DNA of 64,000 nucleotides, taken from the NCBI GenBank assembly GCA_950106755.1, contig OX467090.1:9671489-9735488 (forward strand). Reading direction: 5' to 3'. This DNA is from Climacium dendroides (taxonomy: Eukaryota; Streptophyta; Bryopsida; Hypnales; Climaciaceae). This document shows, piece after piece, positions 25,801 to 38,200 of the stretch (within the stretch, counting starts at the first letter, position 1; each line of letters opens with the position of its first letter). The position numbers and the translations under genes are program-made. A model generated the notes under the pieces. That model was not told where the DNA came from. It was given only the letters and a program-made list of their open reading frames with translations, and did not search any database.

Positions 25801-26830
25801 AAGCTTGGTGGCCTTGCCAATGGAAGTGGGGAACTTGTCTTCCTTGACCACTCTAAACTTGAGCGGATGTTCAAGTTTGGTGGCCTTGCCAATGGAAGTG
25901 GGGAACTTGTCTTCCTCGACCACTCTTGATTTGAGCGGATGTTCAAGCTTGGTGGCCTTGCCAATGGAAGAGGGGAACTTGTCTTCCTTGACCACTCTTG
26001 ATTTGAGTGAATGTTCAAGCTTGGTGGCCTTGCCAATGGAAGTGGGGAACTTGTCTCCTTTGACTACTCTAAACTTAAGAGGATGTTCAAGATTGGTGGC
26101 CTTGCCAATGGAAGTGGGGAACTTGTCTTCCTTGACCACTCTAAACTTGAGGGAATGTTCAAGCTTGGTGGCCTTGCCAATGGAAGTGGGGAACTTGTCT
26201 TCCTTGACCACTCTTGATTTGAGTGAATGTTCAAGCTTGGTGGCCTTGCCAATGGAAGTGGGGAACTTGTCTTCCTTGACCACTCTTGATTTGAGCGAAT
26301 GTTCAAGCTTGGTGGCCTTGCCAATGGAAGTGGGGAACTTGTCTTCCTTGACCACTCTGGATTTGAATGGATGTTCAAGCTTGGTGACATTGCCCAAGGA
26401 AGTGGGGAACTTATCTTCTTTGAAATCTCTCAATTTGGATGGATGTTCAACCTTGGTGGCATTGCCAAATGAAATGGAAAAGTTATATCATTTGGTCAAG
26501 CTCAATTTGAATGGTTGTGTTTTGTTATGTTCATTACCAAGGAATTTGGGGTGGATACTTTCATTACGGGTTCTTTCTTGGAATAATTGTCCAAATTTGG
26601 AACCCTATATGTTAGTTGAAATGTCTTCACCAACCTCTTTAATTAGTCTTGAAGGCAAATTTTCTTGCCTTGAAGGTAATCATCATAAGGGAGTGGGGTG
26701 TGATGGATGCAATATGGTCCCCATAGTTGGACCTCGTTTAAAGGCAAAAGCCACTTTCAAAGTAGACTATGATTTGTGTTTAGAGTGTTTTTCAAAATGG
26801 AAGTTATCATTAGAAAATCCAAGCCAATGA
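19816..26830 (+). CDS. Kinase-NB-ARC-LRR immune receptor with degenerate ZZ tail (in-frame stop in N-terminal part)
   Basis: Three main exons: 19816-21563, 21708-22763 and 23699-26830, joined in phase. The N-terminal ~170 residues are helical and unrecognised. The kinase domain has GEGSNASVY, ATKIL (Lys), HLDLKPDN in place of HRD, DYG in place of DFG, and RRYMSPEM. NB-ARC has GMGGIGKTTLAKA, LLVLDDV, STIILTTR, CNGLPLSLKV, FLDVACFF and an intact MHD. About 31 nearly identical 24-residue LRRs follow, then a ZZ-like CDGCNMVPIVGPR...DYDLCLEC motif lacking the middle Cys pair. Kinase-NB-LRR receptors are a moss intracellular immune-receptor class. A TAA at 20331-20333 separates the N-terminal domain from the kinase in the same frame, and no ATG precedes the kinase glycine loop. 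The gene may be a recent pseudogene, or carry an assembly error; everything after the stop is open. Confidence 0.85.
20331..20333 (+). other. In-frame TAA inside the receptor gene
   Basis: Frame and sense continue on both sides (TYG stop VLEDGEDLKGRLQLV), so this is a single premature stop. A CAA-to-TAA change is the simplest origin. No plausible intron removes it. Confidence 0.8.
24187..26432 (+). repeat. Tandem array of ~31 near-identical 72-bp LRR units
   Basis: Each 72-bp unit encodes one 24-residue repeat, consensus SLTTLNLSGCSSLVALPMEV followed by GNLS. I counted 31 GNLS-ending units in the translation. Units differ mainly at the variable positions after LNL or LDL (SG, SR, RE, NR, SE), while the VALPMEVGNLS half is almost invariant in DNA. 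This indicates recent expansion or homogenisation by unequal crossing over or gene conversion. The array is open in other frames on both strands only because the unit length is a multiple of three. Confidence 0.95.
26590..26815 (+). other. ZZ-type zinc-finger-like tail of the receptor
   Basis: Encodes KGVGCDGCNMVPIVGPR and then VDYDLCLECF. This follows ZZ-finger consensus (CDGC..PIxGxR..DYDLCxxC), but the second Cys-x2-Cys pair is replaced by AKATFKV, so at most one metal site could form. ZZ fingers normally bind short peptides or degradation signals. A tail like this on an LRR receptor could be an integrated decoy; that is inference. Confidence 0.75.
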
Positions 26831-28261
26831 AAAATTATAATAGTAGTTTGCATGAAGTTTGAATGCCTAGTATATGGCTTTTTTTTATATTGTATAGGCA
26901 ATTTAGTGCAATCTATTGAAGATTATTTACAAAATTTGATCATCAAGATTACAATTATAGCTAGGACTTGTGTATTGTTCTCTTCTAAATTTTATTTGTT
27001 TAAGAGTATTGAATCATAGCAATTGACTTGAACATGTAACCATCATTAGAAGATAATTAAGCCCTTAGAAGAACTACTTCTTTATAGAAATTAATAACTT
27101 GTCAATGTCTACATCCAGTCACTTGTTGTCCAACATGAGAATTCAATATCTTTTTGTTGTAGCCGTGTTCTTGAAATTTGACTAATCAAATTAATAAAAG
27201 GGTAATCATTGCGTGTTTAGTCTTTGCACAGGAAATTGGAACTTCATGAATCACCACCCGGGAACGTCAATGTATTCTTGACGTGGATTGGATTCCTACC
27301 CAAGATTTGCACTTGAAATTCCCATTTGTAAAATGCTTTGTGCATGATTTCCCTAATCTTATACGTTGGCACTCTTATAGATTCTTTGCTCTATAATTCT
27401 TTTTATAATTTCAATTGTCATTATGATTGTGTTACAAATGATGAGAATTTTAGAGTTATTTGCAACTGCTATGTTCAATATCCACTAGTTATATTGGCAC
27501 GGGGGATGACTACGTAGAGTTTCAGAGACAAAGACTATCAAATTAATTTGATCAAGCTTGAATCAAAGTAGTTCTACCCGAAAAAGAATAACTTGGTAGA
27601 CGATCAAATGCACATAAGTTCATATAAAAAAATATAAACAAAAAGGGTACAAAATTGGTGCTAAGGCTCTTCCTAGCATGAACATAGATTCTTCATAGCC
27701 CATCATTATTGGCAATGAAGAAAGGTCCCTTCACTAATGAAATTGATTTTGGAAAGCTATTAGGATGCATTACCATTTATTATTGTTGGTCCATTAAAGA
27801 TATTAGAGTAACCCAACATTGCCTAGACAATTTTAATCACCGTATAATAGAATTGCTAATGACTACACAAGAAACATATAGTAATCTAGTATTCAAGTGT
27901 ACACAAGAACCATCATACCATACAAGAACTGCAAAGGAACCTTCATACCACCATAGTAACCATACAGTCACTACAAATTATGCAATGAAGAAATGTAGCT
28001 TATTTTTCACAAAATTAAAGTCTGTTACTATTACATTGCAATCGAATTTGCAAGAGGAAATGCACATTTGTTCTTAGAAGTAAAACTTTACATGGCATTG
28101 AATAATTGTGTCAAGTTTCATAGCCTGCTAGTTCCTATAGTATTAAAGATTAGTATTTGAATTATGTTTGTGTAGTAATTGGCAAGGTTACTCTAGTTGG
28201 ACTTAAAACTGATAAACATACCAATAATAAAATACCGGTAGGGCAATCATGTGCCCATTGA
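26831..28261. other. Spacer between receptor and LRR relic
   Basis: AT-rich, with no recognised gene. The plus-strand frame at 27709-28077 is unrecognised and contains short internal repeats (GAACCATCATACC-like), so I do not call it a gene. Confidence 0.5.
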
Positions 28262-29380
28262 AGAATATAGAGGCTCAACTTGATGGGATGTTCAAACTTG
28301 GCGGCCTTGCCCAAAGAAGTAGGAAGCTTATCATCCTTAACCACTCTTGATTCGAAAGGGTGTTCAAGCTTGGCAGCTTTGCCTGAGGAAGTGGAGAACT
28401 TGTCATCCTTCACCACTCTGAAATTGGAAGGGTGTTCAAATTTGGCCGCCTTATCTAAGGAAGTGCAGAACTTATCTTTAATTCTCGATAATTCTCAACT
28501 TGAAAGGATGTTCAAGCTTGGTGGCCTTGCCCAAGGAAGTGGAGAACTTGGCTTTCTTGTCCACTTTGGATTTGAGGAAGTATTTAAGTTTGGCAACAAT
28601 ACCAAAGGCAGTAGGGAATTTTTCATCCTTGACCAAACTTTATTTAATGGACTGTTCAAGCTTGGTGGCAATTCCAAATGAAGTGGAAAACCTTTCATCT
28701 TTGACCACTATCAATTTGTAAGGGTGGTAAAACTTGGGGGCATTGAAAAAGTGTTCAAGATTGGCAACATTATCCTAGGAAGTGGTAAACTTGATTTTTT
28801 TAACCAAGCATTATTTGATGGAGTGTTTAAGCTTGGTGGAAATTCCAAATGAAGTGGGGAATTTATATTCCTTGACTATTATCAATTTAGAAGGATGTTC
28901 AAGCTTGGCTACAATGCCAAAAGAAGTGAAAATCATATCTTCTTTGACCCCTCTCACTTTGGAAGCTCTTCAAGTATGGCAACATTGCCAAAAGGACTAA
29001 GGAACTTGTCTTCCTTGATAACTCTCCATTTGAGAAAATATTCAAGCTCAACAATCTTGTCCAAGGAAGTAGGGAACTTGTCTTCCTTGACCAAACTTTA
29101 TTTAATGGAGTGTTCAAGCTTGGTGGCAATTCCTAATGAAGTAAAACTTGACATTCTTGACAACTCTCAATTAGAGGGGGTGTTGGATGGTTGTGTTTTG
29201 TTAAGTTCTTTACCAAAGAATTTTGGATGGATACCTTCATTACGGATTCTTTCTTGGAATAATTGTCTAAATTTGAAACCTTATATGTTGGTTGAGATGT
29301 CTTCACCAACTCCTTTGACTAGTCTTGAAGGCAAATTTTTTGCCATGAAGGTGATCATAAAAGGGAGTGATTATTTTTAG
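28262..29380 (+). pseudogene. Degenerate LRR relic of a second receptor gene
   Basis: Translations in shifting frames give LRR units like those of the neighbouring receptor (CSNLAALPKEVGSLSSLTTL, CSSLVALPKEVENL, CSSLVAIPNEV). They are followed by a C-terminal block parallel to the receptor's: LLSSLPKNFGWIPSLRILSW, NNCLNLKPYMLVEMSSPTPL and SLEGKF. Frameshifts break it into at least three pieces. The ZZ-like tail is lost at a frameshift just after SLEGKF. No kinase or NB-ARC remains nearby. The units are far more diverged than in the receptor at 24-26 kb, so this copy did not share its recent homogenisation. Confidence 0.85.
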
Positions 29381-32300
29381 TATTTTATATTTTTGAAAAA
29401 ATCTTTTTGAAGTCTAGTTTTAGCATCAAAAATCTGATTTTGAAAATGATGGATTAAGATTTTTCTAGTCAAGATTTTGTGCAAGGGTGTCCATTGCAAT
29501 CTTGACTTTCCATAGTATTGAGAGCTCTTGGAAATGAGCCTCAAATGCACTTGATCTTGGAGAAAAAATCACATTGGAGATTCATCTTTAAAAATTGCAC
29601 AATAGATTTTGAGAAGCTAACCATTCTTGTCTGAGTTTTTGTATCTCTAGAGATAAGGTTGGAATATCATATATGGCTCAATGAGGAGTGATCTAACTTC
29701 ATAGTGTTGCTCTGAAAGACCTATAGGAGGAGGTCCATAAACAATGTAGGCATTCCAATTGATCGTAGAACAAGTCCATAATGATTGCATGTGGTTGGTC
29801 AAATGGATTTCATTTTTTGAGGTAGAAAAATGTGCCTTCAAGTGAGTGATTTTAGGGTTGTGAATAGTGCTTCGGATCATTCTTATGTGTCATGTATGAA
29901 TCACAAATGCATTGTTTAATTGGTAGCACACAAATCAAAATGACAATAAGATAGAAGCATAAAATATTAATTTTAGGATAAGTATTTCTCTTGCTCAATT
30001 TAGGACACTCCATTCACACATTATGAAACTTTCTTGAACATACTAAACTCACCCTATTCAACTTTTGGGGGACTATTTGTAGGCCTTTCATATACACATG
30101 TCAATTCATTATTGCTAATGTCTATGAACATCAATAGCAATCTACGGACTCTTCATTTTAGAAAATCATATCTAATTCATTCTAAGTCAAAAAATTACCA
30201 TTAAAGCTGCAATTTATTTCTTTTCCATTTCTTTGTCTACCAAGAAAATTGGAAATCGTTGATTGATTAGTTTCATCCATACATTTGTTTTTCTCCTTAG
30301 ATGTGCCATTCTTGAGCTTTCTACCTTAGAATCATTTTTCTAGCAAAAGCAATGAAAAACTATAAAGGAACGGAAATCAAATTATGTTCATTTAATAAAG
30401 TATGGATTTGTTACAAATTGTTGGAATTGGCAAAAATTCCATCCATGATGGTCTTCTCACACATGTAAAGTAGGAGGCTCATAAAGTGCCCACTTTAGAG
30501 CTGAAGGAGGAGGTAAAGCCTTTTGAAATGCTTTATAGTAATTTTTTCTTGAAAGACAAGTAGAATTGGCATCCAATCCAAGTTGTTCATATGTTTTAGA
30601 GCTTTGTGGAATTAGTTATAAAAATTTCAAGTTGAAATGGCATAGGGTTCTTATATTATCCACTGCCTAAAATGTACACTATTCATAGATTGTTGAAGGC
30701 TATGAAAAAGTAACATGTACAAAGAATGTATATTTGAAAAGGTGGGCAGTTTTAGAGCTTGTGCTCTTTGAGAACCTCCTACCTTATTATGGCTCCAATA
30801 TTTAATTGAGAACAACATAATGTTTGAGACCTTATTGTTCTAGTATGCCAAAATTTTCTACTATTGTTTTAATCAAAGTATAAGAGATTTTATACATTGT
30901 GATGCATAAGTCACCTCTTTCTTGTTACTTAAAACTCCTTTGACCAGTGCTTACATTTACACACCTTAAATTTTCTTTATTGAAGCCTAAGTGATGGTTA
31001 TAATTACTTGCAAAATTAAGCTCCATAGTAGATGCCTAGAATAGAACATTGGGCCGGTCTACCATATTGACAAGCCCTATGACCATTAGGTGCAAGCCTT
31101 GTTCATCATGTAATTTTCTCAAAGAAACAAAAAAAATACATTTTTTAGAATGTAACCATAAGATCTTGTACTTTATTTATGTGAGATGATGAGGTAAAAT
31201 TTACATAAAGTTTGACCATATAGATTGAGAGATTCTAGCGTTCAAAGTTTGTTTATTTATTTATTTTAAACACAAACTTGCAATTTCAAATGAGTTTGAC
31301 TATATAGGGCTTTGACTTTGCAAACTAAATGTGTTGCATGGAAAACCATATTTATTATTGAAGAAATATAGTAGGTTGAAGTATTCCCCCAAAATACAAA
31401 AACTATTTTTTAACAATGATTCTCTCAAAATCAAGCTCAAAAGGCTTGGCCTATCATAAGTCTATTGACCTTGTTGGACATTGTTGGGAAAAAAAATTCC
31501 AACTCAAACACTATAATTTTTCATTTTGTGTGGTTAAAGATTTCGAAAAAATTTCCACTCATTTCCATAGTTAGTAGTCTATTATAAATTTGCATCATGG
31601 TTGGATATTTTTTAATCTTTTTCATGTTTTTTCTTACTGCCTTGAAAGTGACACTTTTTGAAGATGTGTGCCCACGATGTGTCCCAATCTTCTTGGAGTG
31701 AAGAGGATTCAATGCTAGGTGATGTAATATGGAAAGGTGTAGAAAAGTGTAATTTTTTCACTTTAAACAATAATATCTTGGAATTCATTTTTGCCATTCT
31801 TCTTCCATACATTGTCATATTAGTTTAAAAGAAGGTCCTATGGTTCAAAATGCAAAATAAAATAAAAACAAAAATGAATTTTTTTGTTACCCCAAAGAGA
31901 ATTTTGTGATGTTTTTGTGTTGAATACTAGAGTTAATCATAAAGTGTATACAATGCTAGACCACAAGCCAAAATTTAGAAAAAAGCACGGTATGATACTC
32001 CTTGGAGCAACAGAACTAAATTCCAATGGAATTTGTTGCCATGTTTCTTTTGTACTATTCTTAGATAAACCTTCCTCTGAACCCTATCTACAAACATTGG
32101 ACGAATTTTATGATTAACTCTACTGTTATGGAATTTTTGGAGATAGTAGTAGTATTATAAAGTGAATAAGTGATGAAAAAAAATTCAAAATTATAAAACA
32201 ATACAGAAATCTATTTGCCCTCTGCCCCCCCCCTCAATGAAGTACTGCAAATTAAAATCCACTTGGAAGGCTACAATATTTTGTTTCATTTTATATTTTA

Positions 32301-32795
32301 TATTTAATCACATCATCTACCTACAAAAGTAAGTTGGAGATAGGAGTATAGGACCTCACAAACAAAGGGTTCTAAAACCTATTCTTTTTTCTTTTAATTA
32401 GTGAAGTAATAGAACACAATAAAACTGATTTTTATGTGATGGAGATATATAAATATATTATTTTGAAATCCAAAAAATCATATGAACCAAACACTAGACA
32501 TCTGAATTTCTGAGAAGGAATCTAGCGTGCAATGTGTATCCAAGTTTCTTTGGATGTGAACATAAAAAAAAAGTGGCATAATTTCCAAAGAGGAGAGAAA
32601 GGAAGTGCATCCTATATGCCATAGACCTTGATATTGAATTGCTAGTGGCCAAAGCATCTTTCCATGAGCTCTCAAAATGTGGAGGAGCCAAGTAGCCCCA
32701 ACACTGACTATCCTACCCTATCCTACATACGGAGAAAAGCAATCAGAGAATGAAAAAGAGGAGCTTGGGTTTCAACCAGATTCAAAATTAAGTTA
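29381..32795. other. AT-rich intergenic DNA with dispersed repeat fragments
   Basis: No gene recognised. The stretch 31135-31240 resembles 15365-15480 (ATAAGATCTTGT and a TTTGACCATATAGATTGA-like run), marking a shared non-coding repeat family. A run of nine C lies near 32226. Confidence 0.5.
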
Positions 32796-33166
32796 TAAGG
32801 TAGAACTACCCATAACCACCATTTACCCAATTCCCCCACCTACAGGTTCCTCCCATTTCCGTCAATGGCCCATCTTATTACCACAATCTTACTCATCCAT
32901 GATCATGATGGCAATGCACTCGGAGTGGACACATCAGCCCACTCTTCAACAATGATCTGGTCATGCTTTACCAAGGGTCTACTCACAGTTTTACATTTCA
33001 GCTTTGAAAAATCACAAAAAATTCAATTCTTGTCAAAATGTCTTCATTTTTTTTGCAATTGACTTCTCTCAAACAATTCAATCTCTGAAAAATATGAGAG
33101 CTCATAAATAGCATCTCCAAAGTTCCTAGATAGCAAATCTGTATGGTAATGGGTAGTTCTACCTTA
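32796..33166. mobile_element. Putative small element bounded by inverted repeats
   Basis: TAAGGTAGAACTACCCATAA at 32796 recurs in reverse complement at 33143-33166 with one mismatch over about 23 bp. The ~370-bp interval between them has no coding capacity. The size suits a MITE, but no target duplication is evident. Confidence 0.4.
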
Positions 33167-34319
33167 CCTGCTGCATAGGCTCCATCCAAAAGTTGAGATT
33201 TTCATAATTTCATATTATCCAATAGATTGAAATTGAAGGGAAAAAAGAAAGAAAAATAAATTTAAAAAAATTGGAAGTGGATCCCACCGTTGGTGCAATT
33301 GTTTGGAAGGTGGAGATGGCCTCTGGACTTTCCATGGGGAGGGAGCAGCTGGTCCCAAGTCGTGTATGTTGTGCGGAGAAAGGTAATGGCGCGCATTGGG
33401 CCTTGGGAGCCACCCACACCACACCACACCAACAACAAAACAACTGTTATAATATGTCGGTGTGGTCAGGTTGAAATTGTGCCAACTGACCAGACAACTA
33501 CACTAAAATTGGTAAATAGTGTTGGGTGATAATTAGTGTCATTCCCTGGTTTTTACCCCCAACACTATTTTCCAACTTATGTGTAAATAGTGTTGGGCAC
33601 TTAATTTGTGCCGCCTAAATCTGGCCCTACCTTGGAAACCTCAATTTTGGGAACCACAATTTCTGCCCCCCGCCCCAGAAAGAGATATTTTGTTTTACAA
33701 GTACTCAAGTGGGATCATAAAAATTTGGTTTGCTTTACATTGAAATTGACTAAACGTAGTTGGATTACTGAATGCATTGTTATTTTCAATTTTTGTTGAC
33801 TTTGCTTTAGAATGTGTTGAATATATACAATGGGATTAGGAGTTTCATTTTGATCTCCAATTTTACATGGCTTTTCTTTTGCTATAGATGAATTTAGCTA
33901 GTGGGCGTACGTATGAGAAGCATGTCCATCTGTATTTGAGGAGGAGGGTTTGTCTTTCTGCAAGTGTTGTCCATAGCTATTAATGGGACTGCAAATTGTA
34001 ATAGGTTTCCAATTTTCTGTGGACTTCTCTTTCGCTAAGGCTGAATGCAGTTACTATGAGTCTAAGATGCATGTTCATATATAGTCTCTATATTGTTTTA
34101 GCTTTACTTTCTGTAAAGCTAACTATAGCAAATGGACAACACATTGCAATTGCAATTTGTTATTTTGTAGCCTTTGTTTTTTTAATTTGTGCTTGCAGCG
34201 GATAACATGTTGGGCATGTTCAATTCAATCATATGAGTACTTTGCATAATACTTGCATAAATGAAGAAAGATCATTAGAGGTACTCCTAGCTTTACATTG
34301 AAATTGACTAATTAATGTA
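33167..34319. other. Intergenic, with a GC-rich patch and clustered AATAGTGTTGGG motifs
   Basis: A GC-rich patch at 33280-33430 is followed by GTAAATAGTGTTGGG twice (33512 and 33583) and its reverse complement CCCAACACTATTT (33558). This could be the terminus of an undefined element. No gene recognised. Confidence 0.4.
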
Positions 34320-34745
34320 GTTGCATGAGTAAAGGAATTACCATTTCCAAATTTTTTGGGCTTCACATTTGGACTTGTAAGATTGTAATTTCATGGAAAA
34401 AAACCCTTATCAATCTCCTATTTTTTTGGGCTTTCACTTTAATTTGTAATTGTAGAAATGTAATTCCATGGGTAGTTAGAGTAATTACTATCTCCATTTA
34501 TTTATGGGCTTCACATTCTAATTGCATTAATGGAGTTGCATGAATAGAGTGAATTTGGTTTTTATTTTTTTTGGCCTTCACATTCTAATTGCCACTATGT
34601 AGTTTCATGAGTAGGATAATTTCCATTTGCAATTTCTTTGGGCTTCACATTCTAATTGAAAGAATTTAGACTTTAAATAGGGAAAGACATTTTATTAATC
34701 TCCAATTATTTTTTGGCTTCACATTCTAATTGCATGAATGTAGTT
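34320..34745 (+). repeat. Degenerate ~70-80-bp tandem repeat
   Basis: GGGCTTCACATTCTAATTG or a close variant appears six times, near 34350, 34428, 34502, 34568, 34637 and 34713. TGCATGAATGTAGTT-like sequence often follows. The units are diverged. The array lies just upstream of the transposase gene and could be subterminal repeats of that element. Confidence 0.6.
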
Positions 34746-35285
34746 TGAATTCCTATTCAATTTTTTTGAATAAAGAGTGATTAATAGAGGCATATTCATT
34801 TCCAATTATTTTTAGGTATTGCATTGTAATTGCAATAATCTCTTGGCATCAATGGAGGCAATTTTGTGTGCAATAATTTAGTTCACCTAGCCTTACCATT
34901 CATTTGCATGAATGTAGATCCTAAACTAGAAGCATCTTAATGTCCATTTCTTGTAGAGGTCATGTTTAAAAGAAATTTCATGAATGTATATAGCTAGTGA
35001 GATCAATAGAGGCAATTTGTATGTCCATTTTATAGGTGGGTTTCCATTTCTAGTTTATAAATGTACATGCTGTGATTTATAAATGATTAGTTATTTCCAT
35101 ATTTTGTGGGGGTGAACTTGCCATTTTCAGCATACAAATGTAGTGGAAGTGCCGCATTTGACTATCAAAAACATGAATGCTTACCTCCACAATATATTAC
35201 TGACAACAGAATGTATTCTTTGGAATGCAGAACAAACATACTGTGCAAACTGTAGTCTTTCCTATCCTTTGTCACAGTGTACAGC

Positions 35286-38200
35286 ATGCAGCCAGCAGGG
35301 GCACCATTGTCTAACCACAGGAGGCAAGAACTTCGTGATGATCGCCTATGGGTTCGCGAGGTGAACAGAGCTCGATTGTTAAACATACAGCGTATGCATT
35401 GTCCATGTTTAGTGTGTAAGGGTCATCGGACACTAAAACTTTCCACAGTAAGACTTCACCTCATTCGCAATGGTCGAGATGCACATTTTCGAGTATGGAG
35501 AGGTCCTGGGCAACGGGATTCGTCAGATGATGAGTGGAAGGCGGCTTTCTGGAGGCCAACAAACTATGGCCCACCCGTTTTAGACGAACAAATCAACACA
35601 CGACAAATGATAGATGATGCATTTGACAACAGGGATGATGTTCCTGACTTACAAGAAAGAGCTTGTGATGCAATGATGGACGCTTTTGTAGTAGTTGATG
35701 TTGTTCAGGAATCTTTTAGTGGCAATGCAGATGCTAGTGCTGAGTTCCAGCTTAGTGGTAGAGGAGCTGATGCTGCGGAAGAAGTGAATAGCATTGAAGA
35801 CACTGAAGAAGTGGATTTCGACCCTGTAGCGTTGGAGGATGCATTGCACCAACTATACAACGGAGCTAAGTGCACCACACTTGCAGCTACAATATTGTTG
35901 ATGAATCTCTGTACTGTACACGGGGTTAGCAATTGTTTTGTAGATGAGCTGTTGACAATATTGCAGAGTCACCTTCTTCCGGAGAATAATTCTTTACCTA
36001 AGAATCACTATGCTGCGAAGACCCTGACTAAGAAGCTTGGCCTTTCATACAACAACATTCATGCATGTCCCAAAGGTTGTGTGCTTTTTAGAGGAGAGCA
36101 TGTTGATGCATTGCGTTGTCCTAAATGCAATGAACCACGCTACAAGGATGAACAGCACAGAGTCCATCCACTGAAAGTGCTTCGGCATTTTCCAATTATT
36201 CCATGCCTGCAGAGAATGTTTTGAAGCCCAGCCATTTCTGAACTTATGTTGTGGCATTCTAAGAATCAAAGCAACCAGGAGGGAGGAGACAACCTCGTTA
36301 GACATCCTTGTGATTCCAAGGCATGGCACCATTTCCACAACAATGTGGACCCGCAATTCAAATCTGATCCGCGGAATGCCCACTTTGCATTAGCTGCAGA
36401 TGGAGTGAATCCCTTCAAGCAAACACGGTCAACTTGGTCAACGTGGCCCGTATTGCTGCTGAACTACAATCTCCTCCCTTGGCTGAGCACGAAGAAGTTT
36501 TTTGTCTTGTTGGCTTTGCTAATACCTGGAAAATCTTTTATGACATCAGAGGTGTTTGATGTATATATGCAACCTCTTATAGATGAGTTCCTGCAACTTT
36601 GGGCAGGCATCCCGGCGTATGATGTCACCAAGGAGTTGGGAAGCAGAAATTTTAGCTTCAGAGCTGTATTGTTGTGGACAATTCATGATTTCCCAGGATA
36701 TGGTACAGTCGGAGGCTTTGCTCACCAAGGTTACGCTACATGCCCATGTTGTGGGTCTGATTTGGTATGTGAGCATTCTGTTGAGTTAGAAAAGCAAATA
36801 TACGGTGGAACAAGAAGGTGGCTACTTGACAACCATCCATTTCGGTCACATGCAATGAAGGATCACTTCAATGGAGAAATAGAGTGTAGAGGTAAACCGA
36901 GAGTGGTATCAGTGGAAGAACAATTATATTATGCTGAAGAGTATGAAGCATGGAAAGCAGCTGAGAACCGTAATGGTGCAGCCGGTGATCCATCCAAAGT
37001 GCATGGAGTGAAAAAGAAAAGTATCTTTTATTTGTTACCGTATTGGAAGGTGAGTCAATCACTTCATAGTTACATGCGTCATTTTCAACTCCAAATTTCA
37101 TATTTGGAGATCAGAGGAGGCAAATACAAATGATGTTCGTAGTAGTGATTCATATTGGAAATGACTATATAGAATATAGACAATGACTCGTGAGCATGAA
37201 TGACTCCCTTTAATGTTTATAGGTGGCAGTAGGTGAGTCATTCTTACTAGTGAGTAGTCATAAATTTCAAGGTTTTGACAATTACTTTTCCTACAAACTC
37301 TATATTGGTCATTCATGTGCACCAAAAATATAAAATCCAGTGTTGGTATGTGTTGTTGTATGCAGGATTTACTTATTAGGCACACCTTGGATGTAATGCA
37401 TTGTGAAATGAATTTAGCAAATAATTTCTTGAAGACAATTACAGGGATGAAGGACACAGTAAAAGTGCGGCGGGATTTAAGAAGAAAGAATATTCGTCCA
37501 CATCTGTGGCTCATGCCAAATCCAAAGAGGGGTGGGAAGATGATGAAACCAGCAGCCTCGTACGTCCTGACTGAAGCAGAGTTCTCCAAATTTGCCAGTA
37601 GGATAGAGTCACTGAAGACACCTTCTAGATACTCGTCGTCTTTGGATCAACACATTCGAAAGAAGAAATTTGGTAGCCTCAAATCACATGATTATCACGT
37701 GCTCATGCAGCAAGTTATGCCACTAGCTTTGCGTGGCTTATTGAAACCAGGTCCAAGGATGGCAATCATGAGGATGTCAAAGGTATTTTGGAGGTTATGC
37801 ACAAACGTATATAATCCAGAGCACTTCAATTCCCTAGAGTCGGATGTGGCAGAGAATATGGCGCTTCTGGAGATGGAATTTCCACCGTCATTCTTTGACA
37901 TCATGACCCACTTACCATATCACTTGGTACAGCAATTGGACATGTGTGGTCCAGTGGCTAGCAGATGGATGTACCCTGTTGAGAGGTACATGAAGACATT
38001 GAAGGGATATATTCGAAATATATCGAGGCCTGAAGCGTCAATGGCGGAAGGTTACTTGAAGGATGAGTGCATTGGCTTTGTCACTGAATACCTCCACAAA
38101 TTCGATGCTGTGCACAGAAGAGTGTAGGACGAAGATGAGGAATATGGGGATGTTGAGGAGGTTCTTGAAGGAGCTGGACGAACGTACATGATGGACGCAT

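Noticed and set aside
24187..26432. Regular repeats resembling a CRISPR-like array
   Set aside because: This is an in-frame protein repeat in a plant gene; there are no unique spacers.
24019..26433. Long minus-strand open frames (up to 348 codons) and extra plus-strand frames across the LRR array
   Set aside because: They are by-products of a 72-bp tandem unit whose length is a multiple of three; the real frame is the LRR-encoding one.
27709..28077. 122-codon plus-strand frame
   Set aside because: AT-rich, contains short internal repeats, and matches no family.
33488..33600. CACTA-like start (CACTAAAATTGG) as a possible left end of the CACTA element
   Set aside because: It does not match the right terminus CACTAGTAGAAAAC beyond CACTA, and no matching GAT duplication is present.
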